Shown: piece after piece, positions 8,528-17,346 of the stretch | How positions within the stretch are numbered: the stretch's first letter is position 1 | How the letters are laid out: every line of letters begins with the position of its first letter | Assembly (NCBI GenBank): GCA_051893555.1 | Contig: JBJFHL010000052.1 | Span: forward strand, 57,102 to 121,101 | Direction: 5' to 3' | Origin: RGIG7179 sp051893555 | GTDB lineage: Bacteria > Bacillota > Clostridia > Peptostreptococcales > Anaerovoracaceae | Length of the DNA: 64,000 nucleotides | Position numbers and translations under genes: made by a program | Notes under the pieces: model-generated | The model's database searches: none | What the model was told of the DNA's origin: nothing | What the model saw: only the letters and a program-made list of their open reading frames with translations

Positions 8528-8703
8528 GGATTGTTCAGGTCTGTGGTTGAAAATCCAAGCCAGGTGCGGGCGAAAGGATCCACGTAAGCCGCCACGCAGG
8601 AGACGGGCGGTGATCATGGCGTACCTTAGAAGTAAGTCCTCCGAAAATCGGATCAAGGCAGGTGTGGGGGCAAAGACCAGGTCAGCTGAACAGTTCTTTT
8701 TTT
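8528..8703 (+). ncRNA. raiA RNA: raiA-motif RNA (structured, about 176 nt)
   Basis: This comF-hpf spacer is not coding but looks like one folded RNA. Its 5' end TTGTTCAG pairs with the 3' CTGAACAG, and next to it GGTCT pairs with AGACC, closing a multibranched interior. The 3' arm is followed at once by TTCTTTTTTT, as in a Rho-independent terminator. A 17-bp-spaced promoter starts just before the 5' arm. raiA-motif RNAs are known from Firmicutes and Actinobacteria, close to raiA/hpf and often comF genes, which is the arrangement here. Because it has its own promoter and terminator, I read it as a free ncRNA rather than a leader of hpf. Identification rests on position, size and structure, not on a covariance search. 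Confidence 0.75.
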
Positions 8704-8772
8704 ATGCCTGGCAATGAAAAACTGGAATATCCTGTATACATGGAAAATACTGTGGCATTGTGCCGGTGGATG

Positions 8773-8781
8773 TGGTATAAT
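8773..8781 (+). promoter_or_regulatory. Extended -10 promoter of hpf
   Basis: TGG followed by TATAAT (8776-8781) forms an extended -10 element with no good -35; it lies between the raiA-RNA terminator and hpf, so hpf has its own promoter. The rest of 8704-8906 shows nothing else. Confidence 0.55.
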
Positions 8782-8906
8782 ACTTTTACAAAGTAAACAG
8801 TTTGCACAGACCGACGAGGGATGTACAAATGCTCTGACCCGGAGACGGGCCGGATACCGGACCGAAAAGGGGCGTCTGTCCGTGCAGGCGAGAGGAGGGT
8901 ATCATT

Positions 8907-9434
8907 ATGAAGATTATCGTAACAGGAAAGAACATTACCATCAGCGACCGGATTCAGGAAGCCATCAATAAGAGATTTGAGAAACTGGGAAAGTATTTTG
9001 CTGACGATATCAAGGCGAATATAGTGATTCATCCGGAACGGGATAAGGTGAAGATGGAAGCGACCATCGTGACCAAGGGCACCATTTTCCGTGCAGAGGA
9101 TGTATCGCAGGATATATTTGACAGCATCGACATCGTTGCGGATAAACTGTCCAGCCAGATGTCCAAATATAAAGGAAAACTGCAGAAGAGAAACAAGTCC
9201 AACGAATCCGTGCGGTTCGAAATGATTCCGGAGATGCCGGAACCGGTAGAAGAGAACAAGGTTGTAAAGGCCAAGAAGTTCCAGCTGGTTCCGATGACGG
9301 TGGACGAAGCTGCCATGCAGATGGAACTGCTGCAGCATAACTTTTACGTATTCGTAGACATCGAGACCGACAGCGTATGCGTGGTTTACAAGAGAAACGA
9401 CGGCGATTACGGTCTGCTGGAAACTACATACTAG
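8907..9434 (+). CDS. hpf: Long-form ribosome hibernation promoting factor
   Basis: 175 residues, ATG behind GAGAGGAGGG. Residues 1-95 are the S30AE/RaiA domain that binds the 30S subunit decoding region (MKIIVTGKNITISDRIQEAI...). After a linker, residues 115-170 form the long-HPF C-terminal dimerisation domain (KFQLVPMTVDEAAMQMEL, then DGDYGLLE). Long HPF dimers join two 70S ribosomes into inactive 100S particles in stationary phase. It is a monocistronic unit with an extended -10 promoter and a downstream terminator, directly after the raiA-type RNA. Confidence 0.97.
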   Translation: MKIIVTGKNITISDRIQEAINKRFEKLGKYFADDIKANIVIHPERDKVKMEATIVTKGTIFRAEDVSQDIFDSIDIVADKLSSQMSKYKGKLQKRNKSNESVRFEMIPEMPEPVEENKVVKAKKFQLVPMTVDEAAMQMELLQHNFYVFVDIETDSVCVVYKRNDGDYGLLETTY

Positions 9435-9492
9435 TATGCGAAAGAGAACTGATTTCCGAAACATTCTTTTTATGAAAACAGTTGAGATTATG

Positions 9493-9538
9493 ACAGAAGA
9501 GGGCGCGCCGTTTTTACGGACGCCTTCTTCTGTTTTTT
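9493..9538 (+). terminator. Rho-independent terminator after hpf
   Basis: Stem of 13 bp (ACAGAAGAGGGCG with CGCCTTCTTCTGT, one G-U) followed by a T run. Confidence 0.85.
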
Positions 9539-9544
9539 CTTCTC

Positions 9545-9578
9545 TTCTACTTGAAAACAACATGTTTTTCAAGTAGAA
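9545..9578. promoter_or_regulatory. 13-bp dyad at the cdaA promoter
   Basis: TTCTACTTGAAAA and TTTTTCAAGTAGAA form a perfect 13-bp inverted repeat with a 7-nt centre, directly abutting a TATAAT (9579-9584). No normally spaced -35 is present. It may be a repressor or activator operator, or an RNA hairpin if transcription starts upstream. Confidence 0.5.
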
Positions 9579-9611
9579 TATAATAGAATACGTGTGAGAG
9601 GAAATGTGTTT

Positions 9612-10451
9612 ATGGAAACCTTTAAAAACATCATTTCAAGCATTGGAATCTCCGATGTACTGGACATTCTGATCGTGGCATTTATCTTTTATAAGATTCT
9701 GGGCTTTATCAAGGAAACCAGAGCGGAGCAGCTGGCCAAGGGGCTGCTGATCTTCGTACTGGCCACGGTGGGTTCGGAAATTTGCCACTTTTATACCCTG
9801 AACTGGATCCTGTCCAATACCATGACCGTCGGATTGATGGCGCTGGTGGTGATCTTCCAGCCGGAACTGCGGCGTGCACTGGAATATCTGGGCAGAAGCA
9901 AGATTACCAATGTGTTCAGTCAGGTGGACAAGGAAGAAGCCAAACGGATCATCGGAGAATTTGTCCGTGCCATAGAAAGTATGTCTGCTTCCAGAACGGG
10001 CGCGCTGATCGTCATCGAAAGAGAAACGCAGCTGAATGAGATTGTGGAAACCGGTACCGTGATTGACGCGACCATCTCGGAACAGCTGATCGGAAATATA
10101 TTTTATGAAGGTTCGCCGCTCCATGACGGCGCGCTGATTGTCCGGGGCGAACGGCTGCGGGCTGCGGGCTGCGTTTTGCCGCTGACCCAGAACAAGGAGC
10201 TTTCCAAAGAACTTGGAACCCGTCACCGGGCAGGCATCGGCATCACGGAAAATTCCGACGCGCTGGTCCTGATCGTGTCAGAGGAGACCGGTGTGATCTC
10301 CATCGCCCAGTACGGAAAGCTGACCCGCTTCCTGGATATCAAGACGGTGGAGAAGACGCTGCTGAATATCTATTTCGACAAGGAAAACAGCGGCACTGTG
10401 AAGGAAAAGCTGTCCAAGGCTTTGAAGGGGGTAAAAAATGCTGAAGAATGA
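9612..10451 (+). CDS. cdaA: Diadenylate cyclase CdaA (c-di-AMP synthase)
   Basis: 279 residues from the ATG at 9612 (GAGAGGAAA lies 8 bases upstream; an in-frame GTG at 9594 is too early). Three N-terminal membrane segments (residues 10-80) precede a DAC domain. The catalytic DGA is near residue 172 and the RHR motif (GTRHRAG) near 204. It joins two ATP into c-di-AMP, the potassium and osmotic second messenger essential in many Firmicutes. It overlaps cdaR by 14 bp and leads the conserved cdaA-cdaR-glmM-glmS operon, linking c-di-AMP to cell-wall precursor supply. Confidence 0.97.
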   Translation: METFKNIISSIGISDVLDILIVAFIFYKILGFIKETRAEQLAKGLLIFVLATVGSEICHFYTLNWILSNTMTVGLMALVVIFQPELRRALEYLGRSKITNVFSQVDKEEAKRIIGEFVRAIESMSASRTGALIVIERETQLNEIVETGTVIDATISEQLIGNIFYEGSPLHDGALIVRGERLRAAGCVLPLTQNKELSKELGTRHRAGIGITENSDALVLIVSEETGVISIAQYGKLTRFLDIKTVEKTLLNIYFDKENSGTVKEKLSKALKGVKNAEE

Positions 10452-11676
10452 TAAAGTGAATTTCATCATCGCCCTGATCATCGCTGCGGGACTGTGGGTC
10501 TATGTGCTGGTAACGGATAATCAGTCCATGGATACGACCATCAAGAATGTGCCCATTACAATCATAAATGAAAGCGCACTGGAATCGGAGGGACTGGTGC
10601 TCCTCTCCGTCAGTGACGAAACCGTCAACGTCACGGTGAAAGGAGAACGGGGCGAAGCAGGAAAAATAAAGAAAGAAGGCATTCATGTGGTCCTGGACCT
10701 GGAGGGCGTGAAGGAAGGAGAGCATACGGTTCCCCTGCAGATCAGCGTACCGGATCGTGTAGATTTCAAGGACGCCAGCAAACGGAAGGTGACCGTGGTC
10801 ATCGATGAACTGGTTACGGAAGAGAAGAACATCGTGCCGACCATCGGCGGAGATCTGAGCGATGAACAGGAACCGTTCATTGTGCAGACGGATAAGGATA
10901 CGGTGAATGTGACCGGTGCCAGGACGCTGGTGGACAGCGTCGCTTACATCAGCGCGCCGCTGGATGTAAAGCTGGTGGGCGATGAGCTTCATGCCATCAG
11001 CGTTGACCTGATCCCTGTGGATAAAGACGGAAATGCCGTGGATGAAGTAAAGCTGAGCAGCAAGAGCGTTTCTGTGACTGCAGTTATGTTGAATAAGAAG
11101 ACCGTTCCTCTGAAGGTGAATGTGGTGGGAGCGGATGCGGCGGATGCGGACAGAACGGTGACCGTGCCGAAGACCATTACGGTGAAGGGGTATGCTGCAG
11201 CCCTGGCTGACATATCCTATATCACAGCCGAAACCGTGGATGTCAGTGAAATTTACGAAGATGCGACGCTGGCGGTAAAGCCTCTGCTTCCGGAAGGTGT
11301 GGAAGTGGCAGCCAATTCGCAGAATCTGACGGTGAAGGTTGTCGTGAAGGGAATGGAGACACGACGGTTTACGTATGGAAAAGAAGCCATTGCTGTGGAA
11401 GGAATAACGGAGGATCTGATTGCCTCAATCAGTGATGTGAATATCGTGCTGACCGCAGTGGGCAGAGAGGCGGACATCGCCGCACTGACAGAAGAAGATT
11501 TCTATTTCGTGGCAGATGCATCGGGACTGGAACCGGGGGAACACCGGATCCCGCTGAAGTGTCACCACGAGGGAAATCTCAGTGAATTGGAGTTCACACC
11601 GGCGGAAATTCTGGTTACCATTGAAAAAGTGACAGAGGAAGAGCCGGCAAATACGGAAAGTGAAGAATCGGAATAG
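10438..11676 (+). CDS. cdaR: YbbR-domain CdaA regulator CdaR
   Basis: 412 residues. A single N-terminal membrane anchor (FIIALIIAAGLWVYVLV, residues 9-25) is followed by about four YbbR repeats on the outside of the membrane, each near 80 residues. The tail is acidic. CdaR binds and modulates CdaA in Bacillus and Listeria; the 14-bp overlap with cdaA supports coupled synthesis here. glmM starts 15 bp downstream. Confidence 0.93.
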   Translation: MLKNDKVNFIIALIIAAGLWVYVLVTDNQSMDTTIKNVPITIINESALESEGLVLLSVSDETVNVTVKGERGEAGKIKKEGIHVVLDLEGVKEGEHTVPLQISVPDRVDFKDASKRKVTVVIDELVTEEKNIVPTIGGDLSDEQEPFIVQTDKDTVNVTGARTLVDSVAYISAPLDVKLVGDELHAISVDLIPVDKDGNAVDEVKLSSKSVSVTAVMLNKKTVPLKVNVVGADAADADRTVTVPKTITVKGYAAALADISYITAETVDVSEIYEDATLAVKPLLPEGVEVAANSQNLTVKVVVKGMETRRFTYGKEAIAVEGITEDLIASISDVNIVLTAVGREADIAALTEEDFYFVADASGLEPGEHRIPLKCHHEGNLSELEFTPAEILVTIEKVTEEEPANTESEESE

Positions 11677-11690
11677 AGTGGGAGGAAAAA

Positions 11691-13058
11691 ATGGGAAGAC
11701 TGTTTGGCACCGATGGGGTGCGCGGTGTGGCAGGCAGGGAACTGACACCGGAACTGGCTTTTAAACTGGGGAAGGCCGGAACCTCTGTACTGAAAAAAAC
11801 CAATGAACGGCCGGTGGTTGTCATCGGCAAAGATACAAGAATATCCGGCGATATGCTGGAAAGTGCTCTGACAGCCGGGATCCTGGCGGTGGGAGGAAAC
11901 GTGCTGCTGGCAGGCGTGGTTCCGACGCCGGCCATCGCATATCTTGCCCGTCACTATCATGCAGATGCGGGAATTGTAATCAGCGCATCACATAACACGT
12001 TCGAGTATAACGGGATCAAGTTTTTCAACGGAGAGGGATTTAAACTGGATGACCTGCTGGAAGAAAAAATAGAGGATATCATCCTCAGCAGCGTCGATGC
12101 AAGCAGCCACGTGACCGGAGAGAAGATCGGCCGGCGGCTGGAAGCGGAGGACGATGCTTCGGATCTTTATGTGAAGCATCTTCTGGAGACTGTGTCGTAC
12201 CGACTGGACGGCAGGAAGATCGTCCTGGACTGCGCCAACGGCGCCTCTTACCGGATCGCCGAGCGGGTGTACCGGAGTCTGGGTGCGGATGTGACGGTGA
12301 TCGGAAATCAGCCGGACGGAATCAATATCAATGACAGCTGCGGCTCCACCCATCCGGAAAAGCTGCAGGAGGAAGTGCTGCGTCAGGGAGCGGAAATCGG
12401 CCTTGCCTTCGACGGTGATGCGGACCGCCTGATTGTTGTAGACAATCTGGGACGGGTGGTCGATGGCGACAAGACCATCGCGATCTGTGCCCGCATGCTG
12501 AAAAAAGAAGGGCGACTGCAGGATGACCGGGTAACGGTTACTGTGATGAGCAATATCGGATTCCATAAGGCCATGGAAGAAGCAGGAATCTCTGTGGATG
12601 TGACCGGCGTAGGCGACCGGTATGTACTGGAGCGGATGCGGGAAACCGGCTGCATGATCGGCGGAGAACAGTCCGGACACATCATCTTCGCAGAGCATAC
12701 CACCACGGGAGACGGGATCCTGTCTTCTCTGCAGCTGATGGAAGCACTGCTGGCATCCGGAAAAACCATGGCAGAGCTCAGCGATGAGATCCGCATTTAT
12801 CCGCAGGTGCTGGTCAATGCCAGGATCCATAACGATTTCAAAAAGACCTGGCAGAAGGATCCGGAGGTTGCGGCGGAGATCGAGGCAGTGGAAAAGGCCG
12901 TGGAGGGCAGCGGAAGACTGCTGATCCGTCCTTCGGGCACGGAACCGCTGGTAAGGGTCATGCTGGAAGGCAGCGATACAGAGGAGATCCGGCCGCTGGC
13001 GGAAAGACTTGCTTCTCTCATCGAGCGCAAGTTCCGGAAATCAGACGAGGAAGTATAG
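11691..13058 (+). CDS. glmM: Phosphoglucosamine mutase
   Basis: 455 residues, full length, ATG behind GGGAGGAAAAA. It opens with GRLFGTDGVRGVAG; the phosphoserine loop ISASHN puts the catalytic serine at residue 100; the metal loop is FDGDADR and the sugar-phosphate loop is RPSGTEP. It converts glucosamine-6-phosphate to glucosamine-1-phosphate for UDP-GlcNAc. GlmM also inhibits CdaA in several Firmicutes, which fits the shared operon. Confidence 0.97.
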   Translation: MGRLFGTDGVRGVAGRELTPELAFKLGKAGTSVLKKTNERPVVVIGKDTRISGDMLESALTAGILAVGGNVLLAGVVPTPAIAYLARHYHADAGIVISASHNTFEYNGIKFFNGEGFKLDDLLEEKIEDIILSSVDASSHVTGEKIGRRLEAEDDASDLYVKHLLETVSYRLDGRKIVLDCANGASYRIAERVYRSLGADVTVIGNQPDGININDSCGSTHPEKLQEEVLRQGAEIGLAFDGDADRLIVVDNLGRVVDGDKTIAICARMLKKEGRLQDDRVTVTVMSNIGFHKAMEEAGISVDVTGVGDRYVLERMRETGCMIGGEQSGHIIFAEHTTTGDGILSSLQLMEALLASGKTMAELSDEIRIYPQVLVNARIHNDFKKTWQKDPEVAAEIEAVEKAVEGSGRLLIRPSGTEPLVRVMLEGSDTEEIRPLAERLASLIERKFRKSDEEV

Positions 13059-13087
13059 AACCATTAAAATAGTATGAAGGTGAGATT

Positions 13088-14920
13088 ATGTGCGGTATTG
13101 TAGGATATGTGGGCAGGGAAAATGCCCGGGAAATTATTATCGACGGCTTGAAACGGCTGGAATACAGGGGATATGATTCCGCCGGCATTGCCGTAGTGCA
13201 GAACGGAAAGATTTTGCTCAGAAAACATGTGGGGGGAATTGCCAATCTGGAAAACCTCATCGGCGATGATCCCATGACCAGCGGCACCGGGATCGGTCAT
13301 ACACGATGGGCAACCCATGGTGCGCCGTCGGATCTCAATGCCCATCCCCATCTGAACGGGGACGGAACTATCGCAGTGGTTCATAATGGGATTATTGAGA
13401 ACTTCGTGGAGCTGAAGGAAATGCTGGTACGGGATCACGGTGTTGTGTTCCGGTCGGAAACCGATACGGAGGTGATCGCCCACCTGATCGGTGTGCATTA
13501 TAAGGGCAATCTGGAGGATGCGGTTTATGCGGCAGTGTCGGAAATGCGAGGGGCATATGCCATCAGCGTCATCGCCGCGGCGGAACCGGAGAAGATCGTG
13601 GCCGTCCGCAAGGATGCACCGCTGATCGCAGGTCTGGGGCAGGGATGCAACTTCATCGCATCGGATATTCCGGCCCTGCTGAAATATGTGAAAGAAATCT
13701 ATCTGATCGAAAATAACGAAATGGTGGTTCTGACGCCGGACAGCGTGAAGATTTACGATGAAAACCGGCAGGAGGTGCACCGGGATGTGTTCCATGTGAC
13801 CTGGGATGCGGATGCTGCCGAAAAGGAAGGCTATGACCACTTCATGCTGAAGGAGATTTATGAGCAGCCGAAGGGACTGTATGACACTTTAACCCGCCGG
13901 CTCAACGAGGACGGCACCATTAAGCTGGACGGCATCTCCATGACCAAAGAAGAAATCGAGGGATTCACGAAAATCTATATCGTAGCCTGTGGTACGGCCT
14001 ATCATGCCGGTCTGGTGGGAAAATACATCATCGAGAAGCTGGCAAAGGTGCCGGTGGAGGTGGATGTGGCGTCGGAGTTCCGTTACCGGGATCCGTTTGT
14101 GGATGATAAGACGTTGTTCATCGCCATCAGTCAGTCCGGAGAGACCCTGGATACCCTGGCAGCGCTCCGTGAAGCCAAGCGGAAGGGTGCAAGGGTTCTC
14201 AGCGTGGTCAACGTAGTGGGAAGCTCTGTGGCCAGAGAATCGGACGATGTATTCTATACCTGGGCCGGGCCGGAAATCGCCGTGGCTTCTACCAAGGCAT
14301 ACACCACCCAGCTGATGTGTATGTACCTGATCGGACTGCATATGGGCTATGTGCGGGGAACCATCACCAGAGAATATTATGACCAGTTCATCGCAGATCT
14401 GCTGACGATTCCGGATAAGCTGAAGGACTGTCTGGCGAAAAATGCCGGCATCATCGAAGGTCTGTCCAAGATGCTCTATAACAAGGAACAGGTATTTTTT
14501 ATCGGCCGGGGACTGGATTCCTCCGTATCCTATGAGGGATCGCTGAAGCTGAAGGAAATCTCCTATATTAACTCCTTCGCCATTGCGGCCGGGGAACTGA
14601 AGCATGGCACCATTGCGCTGATGGAACCGGGCACGCTGGTGGTGACCCTGGCCACCCAGGATTATCTCTATGAGAAAATGCTGTCCAACATTCAGGAAGT
14701 AAAGGCAAGAGGCGCCCACGTGCTGTCCATCGCCAAGGAGGGCAATACGGCCATCGAAGCCCACAGCAATGAGGTCATCTATATTCCGGCATGCAGGGAT
14801 GAGATTACACCGCTGCTGTCGGTGGTGCCGCTGCAGCTGTTTGCCTACTATGTGGCCAGAGAACGGGGCTGCAACATCGATAAGCCAAAAAATCTGGCGA
14901 AATCCGTCACCGTGGAATAG
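13088..14920 (+). CDS. glmS: Glutamine-fructose-6-phosphate aminotransferase (isomerising)
   Basis: 610 residues. Met is followed by the catalytic N-terminal cysteine (MCGIVGYVG) of the class II glutamine amidotransferase domain; residues 290-600 hold two SIS isomerase domains (ISQSGETLDTL) and the closing motif KPKNLAKSVTVE is intact. It makes glucosamine-6-phosphate, the substrate of GlmM. The glmM-glmS gap is only 29 bp, which leaves no room for the glmS ribozyme found before this gene in many Firmicutes. Expression must depend on the cdaA operon promoter or another mechanism. Confidence 0.97.
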   Translation: MCGIVGYVGRENAREIIIDGLKRLEYRGYDSAGIAVVQNGKILLRKHVGGIANLENLIGDDPMTSGTGIGHTRWATHGAPSDLNAHPHLNGDGTIAVVHNGIIENFVELKEMLVRDHGVVFRSETDTEVIAHLIGVHYKGNLEDAVYAAVSEMRGAYAISVIAAAEPEKIVAVRKDAPLIAGLGQGCNFIASDIPALLKYVKEIYLIENNEMVVLTPDSVKIYDENRQEVHRDVFHVTWDADAAEKEGYDHFMLKEIYEQPKGLYDTLTRRLNEDGTIKLDGISMTKEEIEGFTKIYIVACGTAYHAGLVGKYIIEKLAKVPVEVDVASEFRYRDPFVDDKTLFIAISQSGETLDTLAALREAKRKGARVLSVVNVVGSSVARESDDVFYTWAGPEIAVASTKAYTTQLMCMYLIGLHMGYVRGTITREYYDQFIADLLTIPDKLKDCLAKNAGIIEGLSKMLYNKEQVFFIGRGLDSSVSYEGSLKLKEISYINSFAIAAGELKHGTIALMEPGTLVVTLATQDYLYEKMLSNIQEVKARGAHVLSIAKEGNTAIEAHSNEVIYIPACRDEITPLLSVVPLQLFAYYVARERGCNIDKPKNLAKSVTVE

Positions 14921-14959
14921 CCGGGAGAATATATTTTGTGAAAACAGGAGAAGAAGAAC

Positions 14960-16210
14960 ATGAAGCAATATGAAGTAAGAGATATGGCCCTGGCACCGTC
15001 CGGCCATCAGAAAATTGAGTGGGTGAAGAGCCACATGCCGCTGCTGTCCGGTCTGGAAGAGGAATTTCGTCAGACCCGTCCTTTTGAGGGTGTGAAGATT
15101 TCCCTCTCGGTACATCTGGAAGCCAAGACGGCGTATCTGTGTCTGGTGCTGGCTGCCGGCGGTGCGGATATGTCCGTCACCGGAAGCAATGTGCTGTCCA
15201 CCCAGGATGATGTGGCTGCAGCACTGGCCGACAGCGGTCTGAAGGTGTATGCATACCACGGCGCGACCCAGGAGGAGTATGACCGCCATATCGAAATGTG
15301 TCTGTCCTGCAGGCCGAATATCGTCATCGATGACGGCTGTGATCTGGTAAGCTTTCTCCATGACCGCAGGCCGGATCTGGCAGAAGAAGTCTGGGGCGGC
15401 TGTGAAGAAACCACCACAGGCGTAATCCGTCTGAAAGCCATGGAGCGGGAAGGCATCCTGAAGTTCCCGATGGTTGCGGTCAACGATGCGGACTGCAAGC
15501 ATCTGTTCGATAACCGGTACGGTACCGGCCAGTCCACCTGGGACAGCATCATGCGGAATACCAACCTGATCATCGCTGCCAAGACGGTTGTGGTGGTGGG
15601 TTACGGATGGTGTTCCCGCGGCATCGCCATGCGGGCAGCGTCCCTGGGTGCCAGCGTCATCGTGACAGAAATCAATCCGGTGAAGGCCATCGAAGCGAAA
15701 ATGGACGGCTTCCAGGTGATGAAAATGGAACAGGCTGCACCGCTGGGGGACATCTTCGTTTCCGCCACCGGCTGTGCATGGACGATCACCGTGGACCACA
15801 TGCTGAAGATGAAGGACGGCGCCATCCTGACCAACGCCGGCCACTTCAACTGCGAAGTGGATATGGAAGGTCTGGAAAAGGCCTGCGTGGAAAAGAAGGA
15901 GACCCGAAAGAACATCATGGGATACAAGCTTCCAAACGGCAAGTGGGTCAATGTCATCGCCGAGGGCCGGCTGGTGAACATCGCCGCTGCCGACGGACAT
16001 CCGGCGGAAATCATGGATATGAGCTTTGCGGTGCAGGCGCTTTCCGCCATGTATGTGAAGGAAAACTATCAGAAGCTGGAGCATAAGGTCATCGATGTGT
16101 CGGGCGAGATCGACGACAAGGTGGCCAGAAGAAAGCTGGCAGCCTGGGGCATCGAGATCGATACCCTGACGCCGGAACAGGAAAAATACCTGAACAGCTG
16201 GCAGCTGTAA
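14960..16210 (+). CDS. ahcY: Adenosylhomocysteinase, short archaeal/Thermotoga-like type
   Basis: 416 residues. NAD-binding and substrate motifs are present: SNVLSTQDDVAAAL, the VNDADCKHLFDN region and GTGQSTWD. It hydrolyses S-adenosylhomocysteine to adenosine and homocysteine; some enzymes of this short type prefer S-inosylhomocysteine. It lacks the C-terminal KPxxYRY extension of typical bacterial and eukaryotic enzymes and ends at NSWQL, as archaeal forms do. The dinucleotide loop reads GYGWCSRG, with serine in place of the third glycine. It follows glmS by 39 bp and precedes a YwlG-type gene. Confidence 0.92.
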   Translation: MKQYEVRDMALAPSGHQKIEWVKSHMPLLSGLEEEFRQTRPFEGVKISLSVHLEAKTAYLCLVLAAGGADMSVTGSNVLSTQDDVAAALADSGLKVYAYHGATQEEYDRHIEMCLSCRPNIVIDDGCDLVSFLHDRRPDLAEEVWGGCEETTTGVIRLKAMEREGILKFPMVAVNDADCKHLFDNRYGTGQSTWDSIMRNTNLIIAAKTVVVVGYGWCSRGIAMRAASLGASVIVTEINPVKAIEAKMDGFQVMKMEQAAPLGDIFVSATGCAWTITVDHMLKMKDGAILTNAGHFNCEVDMEGLEKACVEKKETRKNIMGYKLPNGKWVNVIAEGRLVNIAAADGHPAEIMDMSFAVQALSAMYVKENYQKLEHKVIDVSGEIDDKVARRKLAAWGIEIDTLTPEQEKYLNSWQL

Positions 16211-16269
16211 ATCAGGATACAGATTCGGCTGACCTCTGAGGGTCGGCCATACAGAAGAGGTGAAGTGTT

Positions 16270-16845
16270 ATGAGTTATACCTATGAAGAAATCCGGGAGC
16301 AGGCGAAAACTGCGGCTTCCGAGCTGGTGGAGACCGCGAAGCTGAAGCAGGGGGACATCCTGATCGTCGGCTGCAGTTCCAGCGAGGTGGTGGGTCTGCA
16401 CATCGGCAAGGGTTCGGATATCAATGCGGCCGGAGCCATCTATGAGGGCATCCAGAGCGTGCTGCAGCCGAAAGGCATTTATCTGGCGGCCCAGTGCTGT
16501 GAACACCTGAACCGTGCAGTGATCGTGGAGAAGGAAGCCCTCCTTCCGGGTACGGAAATCGTCAATGTGGTGCCGCAGCCTCACGCCGGCGGATCCTTTG
16601 CCATGACGGTCTATCAAAATGCCAGGTGTCCGGTGGCGGTGGAGGAAATCAAGGCGGACGCCGGTATGGATATCGGCAGAACTCTGATCGGCATGCATCT
16701 GAAGAAGGTTGCAGTTCCCGTACGCCTTTCTCTGGACAAAATCGGAGAGGCCGTGCTGATCTGCGCGCGGACGCGGCCGAAGTTTATCGGCGGCAGCCGG
16801 GCGGTGTATGATGACAATTTAAGCGGCGGAGATATTCCGCGGTAG
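16270..16845 (+). CDS. ywlG: UPF0340/YwlG (TIGR01440) family protein
   Basis: 191 residues, full length for the family; GAGGTGAAGTG provides the ribosome site. Conserved stretches include GDILIVGCSSSEVVGLHIGK, AAQCCEHLNRA and VPQPHAGGSFA. The family is widespread in Firmicutes but has no settled biochemical role; the conserved cysteines and glycine-rich loop suggest a ligand-binding or enzymatic fold. It is probably cotranscribed with ahcY; the next gene begins at the base after its stop codon. Confidence 0.9.
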   Translation: MSYTYEEIREQAKTAASELVETAKLKQGDILIVGCSSSEVVGLHIGKGSDINAAGAIYEGIQSVLQPKGIYLAAQCCEHLNRAVIVEKEALLPGTEIVNVVPQPHAGGSFAMTVYQNARCPVAVEEIKADAGMDIGRTLIGMHLKKVAVPVRLSLDKIGEAVLICARTRPKFIGGSRAVYDDNLSGGDIPR

Positions 16846-17283
16846 ATGACTATGAAACCAAAGGGGAAAAGTACAGAGGTACTGGAAAAAGAACTGAAGG
16901 ATTACGCGAATCTGGACGGCTATTTCATGGAGAATGAAGAGGAGCTGGCGGAGGACAGTCTGACGGCGCAGCTGCAGTCTCTGCTGGAGGCCAGGGGCAT
17001 GACCCGGGCGCAGGCAGTACGTGAGAGCAATCTCAATGAAGTGTACGGGTATCAGATTTTGTCGGGAAAAAGAAGGCCGTCCAGAGATAAACTGCTGTGC
17101 TTCTGCTTCGCATTGAAGGCAACGGTGGAGGAAACGCAGAGTCTGCTGAAGCGAAGCAGCTTCGCACCGCTGTACGCAAGAAACCGGAGGGACAGCATTA
17201 TCTTATTCGACCTGGCGCACGGAAAAAGTCTGGCAGAGGTGAATGAAGATCTCTATGAACGAGACGAACCGATCCTGGAGTAA
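16846..17283 (+). CDS. Helix-turn-helix (XRE-like) protein
   Basis: 145 residues. An acidic N-terminal segment precedes an XRE-like helix-turn-helix at residues 45-95 (GMTRAQAVRESNLNEVYGYQ, then SGKRRPSRDKLL). The C-terminus has the conserved LYARNRRDSII motif of a clostridial family I recognise by pattern only. It starts immediately after the ywlG stop with no clear ribosome site, suggesting translational coupling; an ATG at 16852 is an alternative. Target genes are unknown. A strong terminator follows. Confidence 0.75.
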   Translation: MTMKPKGKSTEVLEKELKDYANLDGYFMENEEELAEDSLTAQLQSLLEARGMTRAQAVRESNLNEVYGYQILSGKRRPSRDKLLCFCFALKATVEETQSLLKRSSFAPLYARNRRDSIILFDLAHGKSLAEVNEDLYERDEPILE

Positions 17284-17292
17284 TTGGAAATC

Positions 17293-17323
17293 AAAAAAGC
17301 AGCCTAGTCCGGCTGCTTTTTTT
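17293..17323. terminator. Bidirectional terminator between the HTH gene and the exporter gene
   Basis: AAAAAAGCAGCC, 6-nt loop, GGCTGCTTTTTTT. The A and T runs on both sides allow it to serve both convergent genes. Confidence 0.9.
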
Positions 17324-17346
17324 CGTGGTTTTTCGTGGATTTTCTG

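Noticed and set aside
8714..8971. 85-residue frame overlapping the start of hpf
   Set aside because: It overlaps the hpf promoter and ribosome site in another frame and has no site of its own.
13889..16084. 731-residue open frame on the minus strand across glmS and ahcY
   Set aside because: It is antisense to two well-supported genes, has a composition typical of a shadow frame (His, Gln and Arg rich) and no domain I recognise.
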